15,076 nucleotides of DNA from Tardiphaga sp. (lineage in GTDB: Bacteria > Pseudomonadota > Alphaproteobacteria > Rhizobiales > Xanthobacteraceae): the NCBI GenBank assembly GCA_014377915.1, contig JACMOT010000299.1, positions 1 to 15,076 of the forward strand. Reading direction: 5' to 3'. Positions 7,338 to 14,442 of this stretch are shown in pieces (position 1 is the stretch's first letter; the number at the start of each line of letters is the position of its first letter). The position numbers and the translations under genes are program-made. The notes below the pieces were generated by a model that was not told where the DNA came from, searched no databases, and saw only the letters and a list, made by a program, of their open reading frames with translations.

Positions 7338-7354
7338 CGTCTCGCGCTCGCAGC

Positions 7355-8119
7355 CTACTTCCGGATCAATTCCGACACGCCCTGCCACAGCAGTACCAGC
7401 GAGACGATCAGCAGCAGCACATAGGCGATGCGATAGAACAGCCCGGTCGGGGTGTGCTTGACCAGCCAGATGCCGCCGAAATTGGCGACGATCGCGATCG
7501 GAAGCAGTGCGACGGAGGTGGCGAGATTCGGCGCGTTGAACTGTCCGAGCACGAAATAGGGGACGATCTTCAGAGAATTGACGACGGCGAAGAAGATCGT
7601 GGTGGTGCCCACCAGCACCAGCTTGGGCAGCCGCTGCGGCAGCACATAGACCTGGTAGGGCGGACCGCCGGCCTGGGTCATGAACGAGGTGAAGCCGGCG
7701 AGGCCGCCCCAAAACACGCCAGCGGCGGGCCGCATCCGGCGCGGCGCGATGACGGCTCGTTTCAGCCAGAGGTTGAAGACGAAGCCGACGCCTATCAGGC
7801 CGATGGTGAGACGCACGGCATTATCGGAAATATACGACGCCAGCAGCCACGCCAGCGCCATGCCGATCACGGCGCCGGGCAGCATGATTTTGAGGTTGGT
7901 GGCGTCCCATTGGCGCCGGTAGACATAGATCGAGATCAGATCCTGGGTAATCAGCACCGGCAGCAGCAGGGCGGCCGCTTCCAGCGGCGGCAGATACAGC
8001 GCCAGTAGCGGCGTCGCGGCGATCCCGACGCCGGCAAAGCCGCCCTTCGAGAGGCCGAGAAAGATCACCGCGGGAATGGCGACGACATAGAAGAACGGGT
8101 CTGTGATGATCGGGGGCAC
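7355..8119 (-). CDS. TauE/SafE-family (TSUP) membrane transporter
   Basis: A polytopic inner-membrane protein of about 254 residues with around eight hydrophobic segments in two homologous halves. The first half opens with the family signature GLSKGGFAGVG, and the second with FWGGLAGFTSFMTQAGGPPYQ. TSUP proteins are thought to export or import sulfite, sulfoacetate or other small organic anions; the substrate here is unknown. The start is uncertain. A GTG at 8117-8119 begins PPIITDPFFYVVAIPAV, which fits the family N-terminus. An ATG at 8192-8194 would add 25 polar residues with two cysteines that do not look native. The gene is convergent with the VOC gene, with 17 bases between stops and no room for a separate terminator. 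It is divergent from the efflux operon. Confidence 0.85.
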   Translation of the reverse strand: MPPIITDPFFYVVAIPAVIFLGLSKGGFAGVGIAATPLLALYLPPLEAAALLLPVLITQDLISIYVYRRQWDATNLKIMLPGAVIGMALAWLLASYISDNAVRLTIGLIGVGFVFNLWLKRAVIAPRRMRPAAGVFWGGLAGFTSFMTQAGGPPYQVYVLPQRLPKLVLVGTTTIFFAVVNSLKIVPYFVLGQFNAPNLATSVALLPIAIVANFGGIWLVKHTPTGLFYRIAYVLLLIVSLVLLWQGVSELIRK

Positions 8120-8318
8120 ATGCGAGTCCGGTTGGGGCGGCAGTGATAGCGAGGCATTCGGACAAAGGCGACGGCCGTTTGTGCATGGGCACATAGCATT
8201 GGTTGTTCTCGTTCGGGTGAATCTTCGCTGCCATCGATGGGCCGGCTGGCTCGCCTATTAAAATGTGCAAGAATGCCACTCTCGCGTGCAAATCGATCAG
8301 GTGCAGCGCAGCATTTTC

Positions 8319-8346
8319 TTGACAGGCCAGTCAGTGAGCGTTTACT
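8319..8346 (+). promoter_or_regulatory. Promoter of the tetR-adaptor-RND operon
   Basis: A perfect -35 TTGACA (8319-8324) and a -10 TTTACT (8341-8346, 4 of 6) are separated by 16 bases. Transcription would start near 8353, only a couple of bases before the ATG at 8355. The -10 box lies inside the palindromic site described separately, so a bound regulator would block RNA polymerase. Confidence 0.6.
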
Positions 8347-8350
8347 CACG
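8331..8350. promoter_or_regulatory. Palindromic operator, probably bound by the adjacent TetR protein
   Basis: The sequence CAGTGAGCGTTTACTCACG (8332-8350) holds two overlapping symmetries. One is GTGAG at 8334-8338 with CTCAC at 8345-8349. The other is AGTGAGC/GTTTACT at 8333-8346, which is symmetric if two G:T pairs are allowed. It resembles the TGAGTGA-rCGy-TCACTCA style operators of TetR-family efflux repressors. It sits on the -10 box and directly before the tetR start, the usual layout for autorepression. That the TetR protein binds here is inference. Confidence 0.6.
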
Positions 8351-8354
8351 ATCC

Positions 8355-9056
8355 ATGAGTACTCTGCGCATGACCCATGATCTGCGGCGGGAATTGATCC
8401 TGAGCGCGGCGAAGCGTTGCTTCGCGCGCAATGGCTTCGCCGGCACGACCACCAAGAGCGTTGCCGCAGCGGCGTCGATCTCGGAAGGCCTCCTGTTCAA
8501 GCATTTCCCGACCAAGTCGGCGCTCTATGCCGAAATTCTGGCGGAGCAGTGCGAGGCAGATCCTGGTCTGCACAAGCTGCTCGGCCTGCCGCCCTCGACG
8601 AAAACACTGATCATCTTGATTCGCGGCATGGTCGGTCACTTTCTCGACATGCCGGGCGCCGCCGACCAGGAGGAGGCGCAGCGGATGCGGCTGATGATCA
8701 TCAGTCATCTGGATGACGGCGAATTCGCCCGGCTGTTGTTCGAGAAAGTCGGCGCGCTGATCGGCCCGGCCTTCGCGGCGTCGCTGGAGCAGGCGGTCAG
8801 GGCGGGTGACGCCCGCCGTGTCGGCGAGGCACCGCTGCATCTGTTCTGGTTTGCCCATCACACCGCCATGATGGCGGCGCTATCACGGCTTCCCAAGGTT
8901 CCCACTTTGCCCTATGGCAACGCTCCCGATCTGGATCGGCAGCTTTGCCAATTTATTCTCCGCGGAATTGGACTGAACGAAACCGCCATCGCCTCGCATC
9001 TCGACAGCGAGATTTCGCCGGACCTGATGCCTGCGGTCACGACAGAAAGCGCATGA
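8355..9056 (+). CDS. TetR/AcrR-family transcriptional regulator
   Basis: The 233-residue protein has the TetR N-terminal DNA-binding domain. Residues 10-60 include ILSAAKRCFARNGFAGTTTK and the helix-turn-helix with recognition helix ISEGLLFKHFPTKSALYAEIL. The C-terminal ligand-binding domain is divergent as expected. It most likely represses the efflux operon it heads and is released by a drug-like ligand. The start at 8355 or 8370 (the next in-frame ATG) is preferred. An ATG at 8265 would place the promoter and operator inside the coding region. Neither start has a clear Shine-Dalgarno, and the predicted transcript start is almost at 8355. The stop at 9054-9056 is one base before the adaptor ATG, so the genes are co-transcribed. 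Confidence 0.88.
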   Translation: MSTLRMTHDLRRELILSAAKRCFARNGFAGTTTKSVAAAASISEGLLFKHFPTKSALYAEILAEQCEADPGLHKLLGLPPSTKTLIILIRGMVGHFLDMPGAADQEEAQRMRLMIISHLDDGEFARLLFEKVGALIGPAFAASLEQAVRAGDARRVGEAPLHLFWFAHHTAMMAALSRLPKVPTLPYGNAPDLDRQLCQFILRGIGLNETAIASHLDSEISPDLMPAVTTESA

Positions 9057-9057
9057 T

Positions 9058-10248
9058 ATGACCCTCGCTACCGACGCTCCCACGACACCGCGCGCGACCG
9101 TTGAAAAGCCGCGCCCGCGCCCGCGCATGCTGAAATGGTTCATCATCGTCGGCCTGCTGCTGACGCTGATGGTCGGCTTGCTGGTCGGCTTCAATTCGTT
9201 CCGCGCCATGAAGATCGCGGAGTTCTTTGCCAACAATCGGCCGCCGCCGACACTGGTCACCGCGGCCGAGGCGAAATCCGAAGTGATCCCGAACCTGCTG
9301 AATGCCGTCGGCAGTCTGGCCGCCGTGCACCAGGTGGACGTCACCTCGGACGTGTCGGGCCGCATCACCAAGATCATGTTCGAGGCGGGCTCCACGGTGA
9401 AGGCCGGCACGCCCTTGGTGCAATTGTTCGACGGCCCGGAGCAGGGCGACCTCGCCAGCTTCAAGGCGCAGGCGACCGTCGCCAATCTCAATCTCGACCG
9501 CGCCAAGCAACTGGCGTCGCGCCAGTTCGGTCCGCAGGCGACGGTGGACACCGCGCAGGCGGCCTACGACCAGGCCCAGGCCGGTATTTCCCGTACCGAA
9601 GCGGTGATCTCGCAGAAGCTGGTGCGTGCCGCGTTCGACGGCGTGCTGGGCGTGCGTCGCGTCGAAGTCGGCCAGTACCTTACCGCCGGCACCCAGATCG
9701 TGACGCTGACGGACCTGTCGGCGGTCTATGCCAACTTCACCGTGACCGAAAAAGATTCTGGGACGCTGAAGGTCGGCCAGACCGTTCGCATCATGGTGGA
9801 CGCCTATCCGGGCCGTAAGTTCGAGGGCAGGCTCACCACCATCGAGCCGCAGATATCCGCCGATACGCGTAACATCCGCGTCCAGGCGACGATCGAGAAT
9901 CCCGAGGGCATTCTGAAGCCCGGCATGTTCGCGACCACCACCGTGGTACTGCCGGACAAGCCCGCCGTGGTCACGGTGCCGGAGACCGCCGTCGATTACA
10001 CCCTGTATGGTGACTCGGTTTATTTGATCGCCGAGAAGAAGGCCGACGACGGCAAGACCAGCCTGAATGCCATCCGGACCTTTGTGCAGACCGGCGACCG
10101 GCTTGACGGCCGCGCCGTCATCGTTCGCGGCCTCAAGGCTGGCGACAAGGTGGTGCAGGTCGGCCAGCTCAAGCTGCAATCGGGCGTCGCGGTGGCGATC
10201 TCGAGCGATCCGGCGCCGCAGATTCCGGCCAAGGCGCCGCTGAACTAA
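9058..10248 (+). CDS. RND efflux periplasmic adaptor (membrane fusion protein)
   Basis: The 396-residue protein is an HlyD/AcrA-type adaptor linking an RND pump to an outer-membrane channel. A short proline- and arginine-rich cytoplasmic N-terminus is followed by one membrane anchor at about residues 25-44. There is no lipobox, so it is anchored by the helix rather than as a lipoprotein. The lipoyl halves are visible as VDVTSDVSGRITKIMFEAGS with VKAGTPLVQL, and as ISQKLVRAAFDGVLGVRRVEVGQYL. A short coiled-coil hairpin rich in Ala, Gln and Asp lies between them. Beta-barrel and membrane-proximal domains follow (YANFTVTEKDSGTLKVGQTV; VPETAVDYTLYGDSVYLI). It sits one base after the tetR stop and 105 bp before the pump gene. 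Confidence 0.92.
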   Translation: MTLATDAPTTPRATVEKPRPRPRMLKWFIIVGLLLTLMVGLLVGFNSFRAMKIAEFFANNRPPPTLVTAAEAKSEVIPNLLNAVGSLAAVHQVDVTSDVSGRITKIMFEAGSTVKAGTPLVQLFDGPEQGDLASFKAQATVANLNLDRAKQLASRQFGPQATVDTAQAAYDQAQAGISRTEAVISQKLVRAAFDGVLGVRRVEVGQYLTAGTQIVTLTDLSAVYANFTVTEKDSGTLKVGQTVRIMVDAYPGRKFEGRLTTIEPQISADTRNIRVQATIENPEGILKPGMFATTTVVLPDKPAVVTVPETAVDYTLYGDSVYLIAEKKADDGKTSLNAIRTFVQTGDRLDGRAVIVRGLKAGDKVVQVGQLKLQSGVAVAISSDPAPQIPAKAPLN

Positions 10249-10256
10249 ACGAGATT

Positions 10257-10282
10257 GCGGGCTGCGAGCGATCGCAGCCCGC
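10257..10282 (+). terminator. Perfect 11-bp hairpin between adaptor and pump genes
   Basis: GCGGGCTGCGA (10257-10267) and TCGCAGCCCGC (10272-10282) pair perfectly around a GCGA tetraloop, starting eight bases after the adaptor stop. No clean U-run follows (the next bases are CTCAATTGTAATTT). It could be a partial terminator that lowers pump expression, or an RNA-stabilising or processing hairpin within the operon. It is a clear structure of uncertain role. Confidence 0.55.
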
Positions 10283-10353
10283 CTCAATTGTAATTTCGCA
10301 TTGATGCGCGGCCGATCGGGCCAGCGCGCGATGCCGGTGACGGAGCGTCCGCC

Positions 10354-13300
10354 ATGGTCTTTACTGATATTTTCATCAAGCGCCCCGTGCTGGCGCTGGT
10401 CGTCAGCCTGCTGATCCTTCTGATCGGTTTCAAGGCTGCGACCTCGTTGCCGATCCGGCAATATCCGAAGCTGTCGAACACCGTGATCACCATCACCACG
10501 GTCTATCCCGGCGCGTCGCCGGACCTGATGCAGGGTTTCATCACCACGCCGATCGAGCAAGCCGTCGCCGCCGCCGAAGGCCTCGACTACATGACCTCGG
10601 CGTCGACCCAGGGCCAGAGCCTGATCTCGGTCTACATCAAGCTCAACAATGATCCCAACGCCGCGCTCACCGAAGTGCTGTCGAAGGTCAATTCGGTCAA
10701 ATATCTGATCCCGAAGGAAGCCAACGATCCGGTGATCGTGAAATCGACCGGCTCGACCACCGCCGTGATGTATCTTGGCTTCTCCAGCGACGAGCTGTCG
10801 GGCTCGGCGATCTCGGATTATCTGACGCGCGCGGTGCAGCCGGTGCTGTCCACCGTCGACGGCGTGGCCTCGGCGGATATTCTCGGCGGCCAGACCTTTG
10901 CGATGCGGCTGTGGCTGGATCCGGTGCGAATGCAGGGGCGCGGCATTTCGCCGGATGACGTGGCCGCGTCGATCCGCGCCAATAACTTCCAGTCGGCGGC
11001 CGGCCAGACCAAGGGCTACTACATCATCTCCAACGTCACGGCCAATACCGACCTGCAGAACGTCGATCAGTTCAAGCGGATGATTATCAAGGCCAAGGAT
11101 GGCGGCTTTGTGCGGATGGAGGACATCGCCACCGTCGAACTGGCGGCGCAGACCGCCGATGCCAGCGTTGCCTTTAACGGCGAACGTGCGATCTTCATCG
11201 GCGTGCAGTCGACCCCGCAGGGCAATCCGCTCAACATCGTCGCCGGCGTACGCAAGCTGTTCCCGGAGTTGGAACGCAATTTGCCGCCGTCGTTGAAAAT
11301 GAAGGTCGCCTATGATTCCACCAAGTTCATCACCTCCTCGATCAACGAGGTCCAGAACACGCTGATCGAGGCCGTCGGCATCGTCATCGTCGTGATTTTC
11401 CTGTTCCTGGCCTCGTTCCGCTCGGTCATCATCCCGGTGGTCACCATCCCGCTGTCGCTGGTCGGCGTCTGCAGCCTGATGCTGGTGATGGGCTTCTCCA
11501 TCAACATGCTGACCCTGCTGGCGATGGTGCTGGCGATCGGACTCGTGGTCGACGACGCCATCGTGGTGGTGGAGAACATTCACCGGCATCTCGAGGAGGG
11601 CAAGTCCCCGGTGCAGGCGTCGCTGGAAGGTGCGCGTGAAATCGTCGGGCCGGTGATTTCCATGACCATCACGCTGGCGGCGGTTTACGCGCCGATCGGT
11701 TTTCTCAGCGGTCTCACCGGCGCGCTGTTCCGCGAATTCGCCTTCACGCTCGCCGGCTCGGTGATCGTCTCCGGCGTGGTGGCGCTGACGCTGTCGCCGA
11801 TGATGTGCTCGGTGCTGCTGAAGCAGGAAGAGCCGAGCTGGTGCGGCAAGAAGGTCGACCGGATTTTCGGCGCGACGACACGCTGGTACGGCCGCCAGCT
11901 CGATCGTTCGCTCGACTATCGCCCGATCACCGCTTTGTTCGCCGTGGTGATCCTCGGCCTCGTCGTCTTCATGTATCAGCACACCTCGAAGGAGCTGGCG
12001 CCCGAGGAGGATCAGGGCATCCTGTTCGCCGTCACCAAGGGGCCGAAATACGCCAACATCGACTACGCCAATTTCTACAGCGACAAGATGGACAAGGTAT
12101 TCCAGAAGTTCGCGGAAACCGATCTGCGCTTCATTATCAACGGCACCAACGGTCCGTCCAACGGCATCGCCGGCATGGCGCTGAAGCCGTGGGACGAGCG
12201 TACCCGCTCGACCACCAAGCTGAAGCCGCTGGTGCAGGCGGAGCTCAGCAAGATCGAGGGCGTCAACGCCTTCGCCTTCAACCTGCCGGCGTTGCCGGGC
12301 GGTCCGGGCGGCCTGCCAATTCAGATGGTGATCAATTCGACCAATGGTTTCCAGTCGGTTTATGAAGAGATGAACAAGCTGAAGGACTCCGCGCGCAAGA
12401 GCGGGCTGTTCATCGTCGCCGACAGCGATCTCGACTACAATCAGCCGGTCGTGAAGGTGAAGATCAACCGCAACAAGGCCAATGATCTCGGCATCACCAT
12501 GGCCAGCATCGGCGGCACGCTGTCGACGCTGCTTGGCGGCAATTATACCAACCGCTTCAACCTGGAGGGGCGCTCCTATCAGGTGATCCCGCAGGTGCCG
12601 CGCGCGATGCGGATCTCGCAGGATTCGCTGGCGAACTATTACGTGCCGACGGCGTCCGGACAGCAGGTGCCGCTGTCGACGCTGGTGACGGTGGAAACCG
12701 CCACCAACCCGAATGCGCTGTCGCATTACAACCAGCTGAACTCCGCCACTTTCCAGGCGGTGGCGATGCCGGGTGTCACGGTGGGGCAGGCGGTCGACTT
12801 CCTGGAGGGCGAGGCCAAAAAGCTGCCGTCCGGCTTTAACCACGACTACCTCGCCGACTCCCGGCAATATGTGCAGGAAGGCAACCAGCTCGCGGTGGCG
12901 TTCGGCTTCGCGCTCATCATCATCTTCCTGGTGCTGGCGGCGCAGTTCGAGTCGATGCGCGATCCCCTTGTCATCATGATCTCGGTGCCGATGGCGATCT
13001 CGGGCGCGCTGATCCCGCTGTTCTTCGGCGTGGCGACGATCAACATCTACACCCAGGTCGGGTTGTTGACGCTGGTCGGGCTGATTTCCAAGCACGGCAT
13101 TCTGATGGTGGAGTTCGCCAACGAGCTGCAGCTCAAGGAAGGCCTCGACAAACGCTCGGCGATCGAGATGGCGGCGCGCGTCCGGCTGCGGCCGATCCTG
13201 ATGACCACCGCGGCGATGGTCACCGGCCTGCTGCCGCTGCTTACCGCGGCGGGCGCCGGCGCGGCGAGCCGCTTCTCGATCGGTCTGGTGGTGGTGTCCG

Positions 13301-13458
13301 GCATGATGATCGGTACGCTGTTCACGCTGTTCGTGCTGCCGGCGGTCTATGTGGCGATCGCCACCGATCACCGTGCCAGCCGCGATACCAAGCGCGCCCG
13401 GCAGATCGCGGAATTCGACCTGCAGGACCACGCCTCGCCGGCACTGCGACCGGGCTGA
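10354..13458 (+). CDS. RND multidrug efflux pump, HAE-1 family inner-membrane permease
   Basis: The 1034-residue pump is of the AcrB/MexB type, driven by protons. It starts with the usual MVFTDIFIKRPVLALVVSLL first membrane helix. The two large periplasmic loops follow helices 1 and 7 (the second starts near residue 545). Proton-relay residues are intact: D400 and D401 in GLVVDDAIVVVENIHRH (helix 4) and K913 in LVGLISKHGILMVEFAN (helix 10). PPGxS-like and GxSxxxxE-like family blocks are also readable. The length is typical of AcrB and MdtB/C relatives. CGGAG at 10341-10345 places the start at 10354. With the adaptor and TetR genes it forms a tripartite-pump operon lacking its outer-membrane channel; a TolC/OprM-like protein encoded elsewhere would be needed. 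The drug spectrum cannot be read from sequence. Confidence 0.95.
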   Translation: MVFTDIFIKRPVLALVVSLLILLIGFKAATSLPIRQYPKLSNTVITITTVYPGASPDLMQGFITTPIEQAVAAAEGLDYMTSASTQGQSLISVYIKLNNDPNAALTEVLSKVNSVKYLIPKEANDPVIVKSTGSTTAVMYLGFSSDELSGSAISDYLTRAVQPVLSTVDGVASADILGGQTFAMRLWLDPVRMQGRGISPDDVAASIRANNFQSAAGQTKGYYIISNVTANTDLQNVDQFKRMIIKAKDGGFVRMEDIATVELAAQTADASVAFNGERAIFIGVQSTPQGNPLNIVAGVRKLFPELERNLPPSLKMKVAYDSTKFITSSINEVQNTLIEAVGIVIVVIFLFLASFRSVIIPVVTIPLSLVGVCSLMLVMGFSINMLTLLAMVLAIGLVVDDAIVVVENIHRHLEEGKSPVQASLEGAREIVGPVISMTITLAAVYAPIGFLSGLTGALFREFAFTLAGSVIVSGVVALTLSPMMCSVLLKQEEPSWCGKKVDRIFGATTRWYGRQLDRSLDYRPITALFAVVILGLVVFMYQHTSKELAPEEDQGILFAVTKGPKYANIDYANFYSDKMDKVFQKFAETDLRFIINGTNGPSNGIAGMALKPWDERTRSTTKLKPLVQAELSKIEGVNAFAFNLPALPGGPGGLPIQMVINSTNGFQSVYEEMNKLKDSARKSGLFIVADSDLDYNQPVVKVKINRNKANDLGITMASIGGTLSTLLGGNYTNRFNLEGRSYQVIPQVPRAMRISQDSLANYYVPTASGQQVPLSTLVTVETATNPNALSHYNQLNSATFQAVAMPGVTVGQAVDFLEGEAKKLPSGFNHDYLADSRQYVQEGNQLAVAFGFALIIIFLVLAAQFESMRDPLVIMISVPMAISGALIPLFFGVATINIYTQVGLLTLVGLISKHGILMVEFANELQLKEGLDKRSAIEMAARVRLRPILMTTAAMVTGLLPLLTAAGAGAASRFSIGLVVVSGMMIGTLFTLFVLPAVYVAIATDHRASRDTKRARQIAEFDLQDHASPALRPG

Positions 13459-13466
13459 AAAGCCCG
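13451..13466 (+). terminator. GAAA-loop hairpin over the pump stop codon
   Basis: CGGGCT (13451-13456) pairs with AGCCCG (13461-13466) around a GAAA tetraloop. The pump stop TGA (13456-13458) lies inside it. Only TTCC follows, so as an intrinsic terminator it is weak; it may stabilise the 3' end of the operon mRNA. Confidence 0.45.
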
Positions 13467-13468
13467 TT

Positions 13469-13587
13469 CCCCGGACGCGATGCAACACGTAGTGTTGCTT
13501 CGCAGATCCGGGGTCCCGGTTGCTGCTTTGATGAAACCTGGATCCCGCATCCGCGGAGCGGCATAAGAATGCCGCACCGCGTGCGGG
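13469..13587. repeat. Two long palindromic units (REP-like intergenic repeat)
   Basis: Unit A (13469-13513) has outer arms CCCCGGA/TCCGGGG, then GCGA/TCGC, then GCAACAC-GTA-GTGTTGC. Unit B (13544-13587) has CCCGCA/TGCGGG, CGCGG/CCGCG and GCGGCAT-AAGA-ATGCCGC with only small bulges. Between them is GGTCCCGGTTGCTGCTTTGATGA-type spacer sequence. Similar CCCCGGACGC...CCGGGGTCC units are, as I recall, common between genes in Bradyrhizobium. Here they fill the gap between the pump gene and the CnbZ-like gene and may end efflux-operon transcription. Confidence 0.65.
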
Positions 13588-13604
13588 AAACGATAGGACA
13601 TTCC

Positions 13605-14348
13605 ATGACGCGTGACTTCGTGGCCGGCAATTATCGCTATATTCCCGCCGTATTCCAGTATTCCAGCGGCGCGGCGGCGGACCCGGATTTCGAGATCGAG
13701 CGCGTTCGCTTCGACACGCCGATGCCGCTCGCCGACGGCTTCGCGCTGATCGCCGATTACATCCTCGCCGCCGGCCGTCCGCTGACGTCGTTCTGCGCCT
13801 GCGAGCTGCGCTCGCCCGCGGTGGTCGACGAGGCCGGCTTTCGAACCTTCAACGAGCATTACGTCAAGACGCTCGCCGAATGGGGCATTTTTAACGGCAC
13901 CGACAATCCGGTCGCGCGCAGCAATGTCTGCCTTGAGATCGATCCGCCGGCGGCGCCGTCATTCTACGCCTTCTCGTTCACGCGGCCGCGGCTCGGCGCT
14001 TCGCCGAGCTTCGTGATCGCCGGCGGCGCCGAGGCGCGCGGCGGACCGGGCAGCTATCCCGAGCGCATCGTGCGCTATCGCGAGACCGGACCCGACGCCT
14101 TTCGCGACAAGGTGAAGATGACCGTGAATACGATGCAGGAGCGCCTCGCCGCCTTCGGCCATGGCTGGCAGGACGTGACGGCGACGCAGATCTACACGGT
14201 GCGGGATTTTCACCCGGTGGTCGCCGATGAACTGGTGCGCCATGGCGCCGCGCGCGGCGGCATGACCTGGCATTTCGCACGGCCGCCGGTGCTCGATCTC
14301 GAATTCGAGATGGACTGCCGAAGGGTGATGCGCGAATTCGTGATTTAG
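13605..14348 (+). CDS. CnbZ-like protein (2-amino-5-chloromuconate deaminase type)
   Basis: The 247-residue soluble protein resembles a group annotated in beta- and alphaproteobacteria as 2-amino-5-chloromuconate deaminase CnbZ, in which an aminomuconate is hydrolytically deaminated. I recognise it from the blocks AGNYRYIPAVFQYSSG, LTSFCACELRSPA, NPVARSNVCLEIDPPAAPSFYAFS, DVTATQIYTVRDFHPV and GGMTWHFARPPV. The last half has a RidA/YjgF flavour. The match is from memory, so function is tentative. No aminophenol-pathway genes (ring-cleavage dioxygenase, semialdehyde dehydrogenase) are nearby, which argues for another physiological amine substrate. AGGA at 13595-13598 sets the ATG at 13605. An in-frame ATG at 13569 lies inside the palindromic repeat and is rejected. 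Confidence 0.65.
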   Translation: MTRDFVAGNYRYIPAVFQYSSGAAADPDFEIERVRFDTPMPLADGFALIADYILAAGRPLTSFCACELRSPAVVDEAGFRTFNEHYVKTLAEWGIFNGTDNPVARSNVCLEIDPPAAPSFYAFSFTRPRLGASPSFVIAGGAEARGGPGSYPERIVRYRETGPDAFRDKVKMTVNTMQERLAAFGHGWQDVTATQIYTVRDFHPVVADELVRHGAARGGMTWHFARPPVLDLEFEMDCRRVMREFVI

Positions 14349-14363
14349 GGTCGCTCCCTCAGC

Positions 14364-14417
14364 CGTCATTGCGAGGTCAGGGAAACCCAATTGGCTTTTC
14401 CTGACCTCGCAATGACG
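14364..14417. terminator. 54-nt near-perfect palindrome between convergent genes
   Basis: Arms CGTCATTGCGAGGTCAGG (14364-14381) and CCTGACCTCGCAATGACG (14400-14417) are perfect 18-base inverted repeats. The centre continues the pairing (AAA/TTT, then the palindrome CCAATTGG at 14387-14394) with one G:T and one C:C. A TTTT tract lies inside the right half. It sits between the converging CnbZ-like and ABC genes and probably works as a bidirectional terminator. Its outer bases CGTCATTGCGAGG equal the end of the dispersed repeat at 190-266, so it may be a minimal member of that family. Confidence 0.65.
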
Positions 14418-14442
14418 ACCGATACGGTGTGGCTTGACCGTT

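Noticed and set aside
7160..8008. A 282-codon plus-strand frame overlapping the VOC and TauE/SafE genes
   Set aside because: Rich in Gln, Asp, Arg and Gly, with no domain; it is antisense to the membrane protein, whose hydrophobic pattern is convincing.
9037..13488. A 1483-codon open frame on the minus strand opposite the adaptor and pump genes
   Set aside because: The translation is dominated by His, Arg, Asp, Gln and Gly with no recognisable domain, which is the usual mirror image of high-GC codon bias. The plus-strand genes are unmistakable family members.
13544..13587. Palindromic units read as a CRISPR array or attachment site
   Set aside because: There are no regularly spaced identical repeats, no cas genes, and no integrase or tRNA; the structure is an intergenic hairpin repeat.
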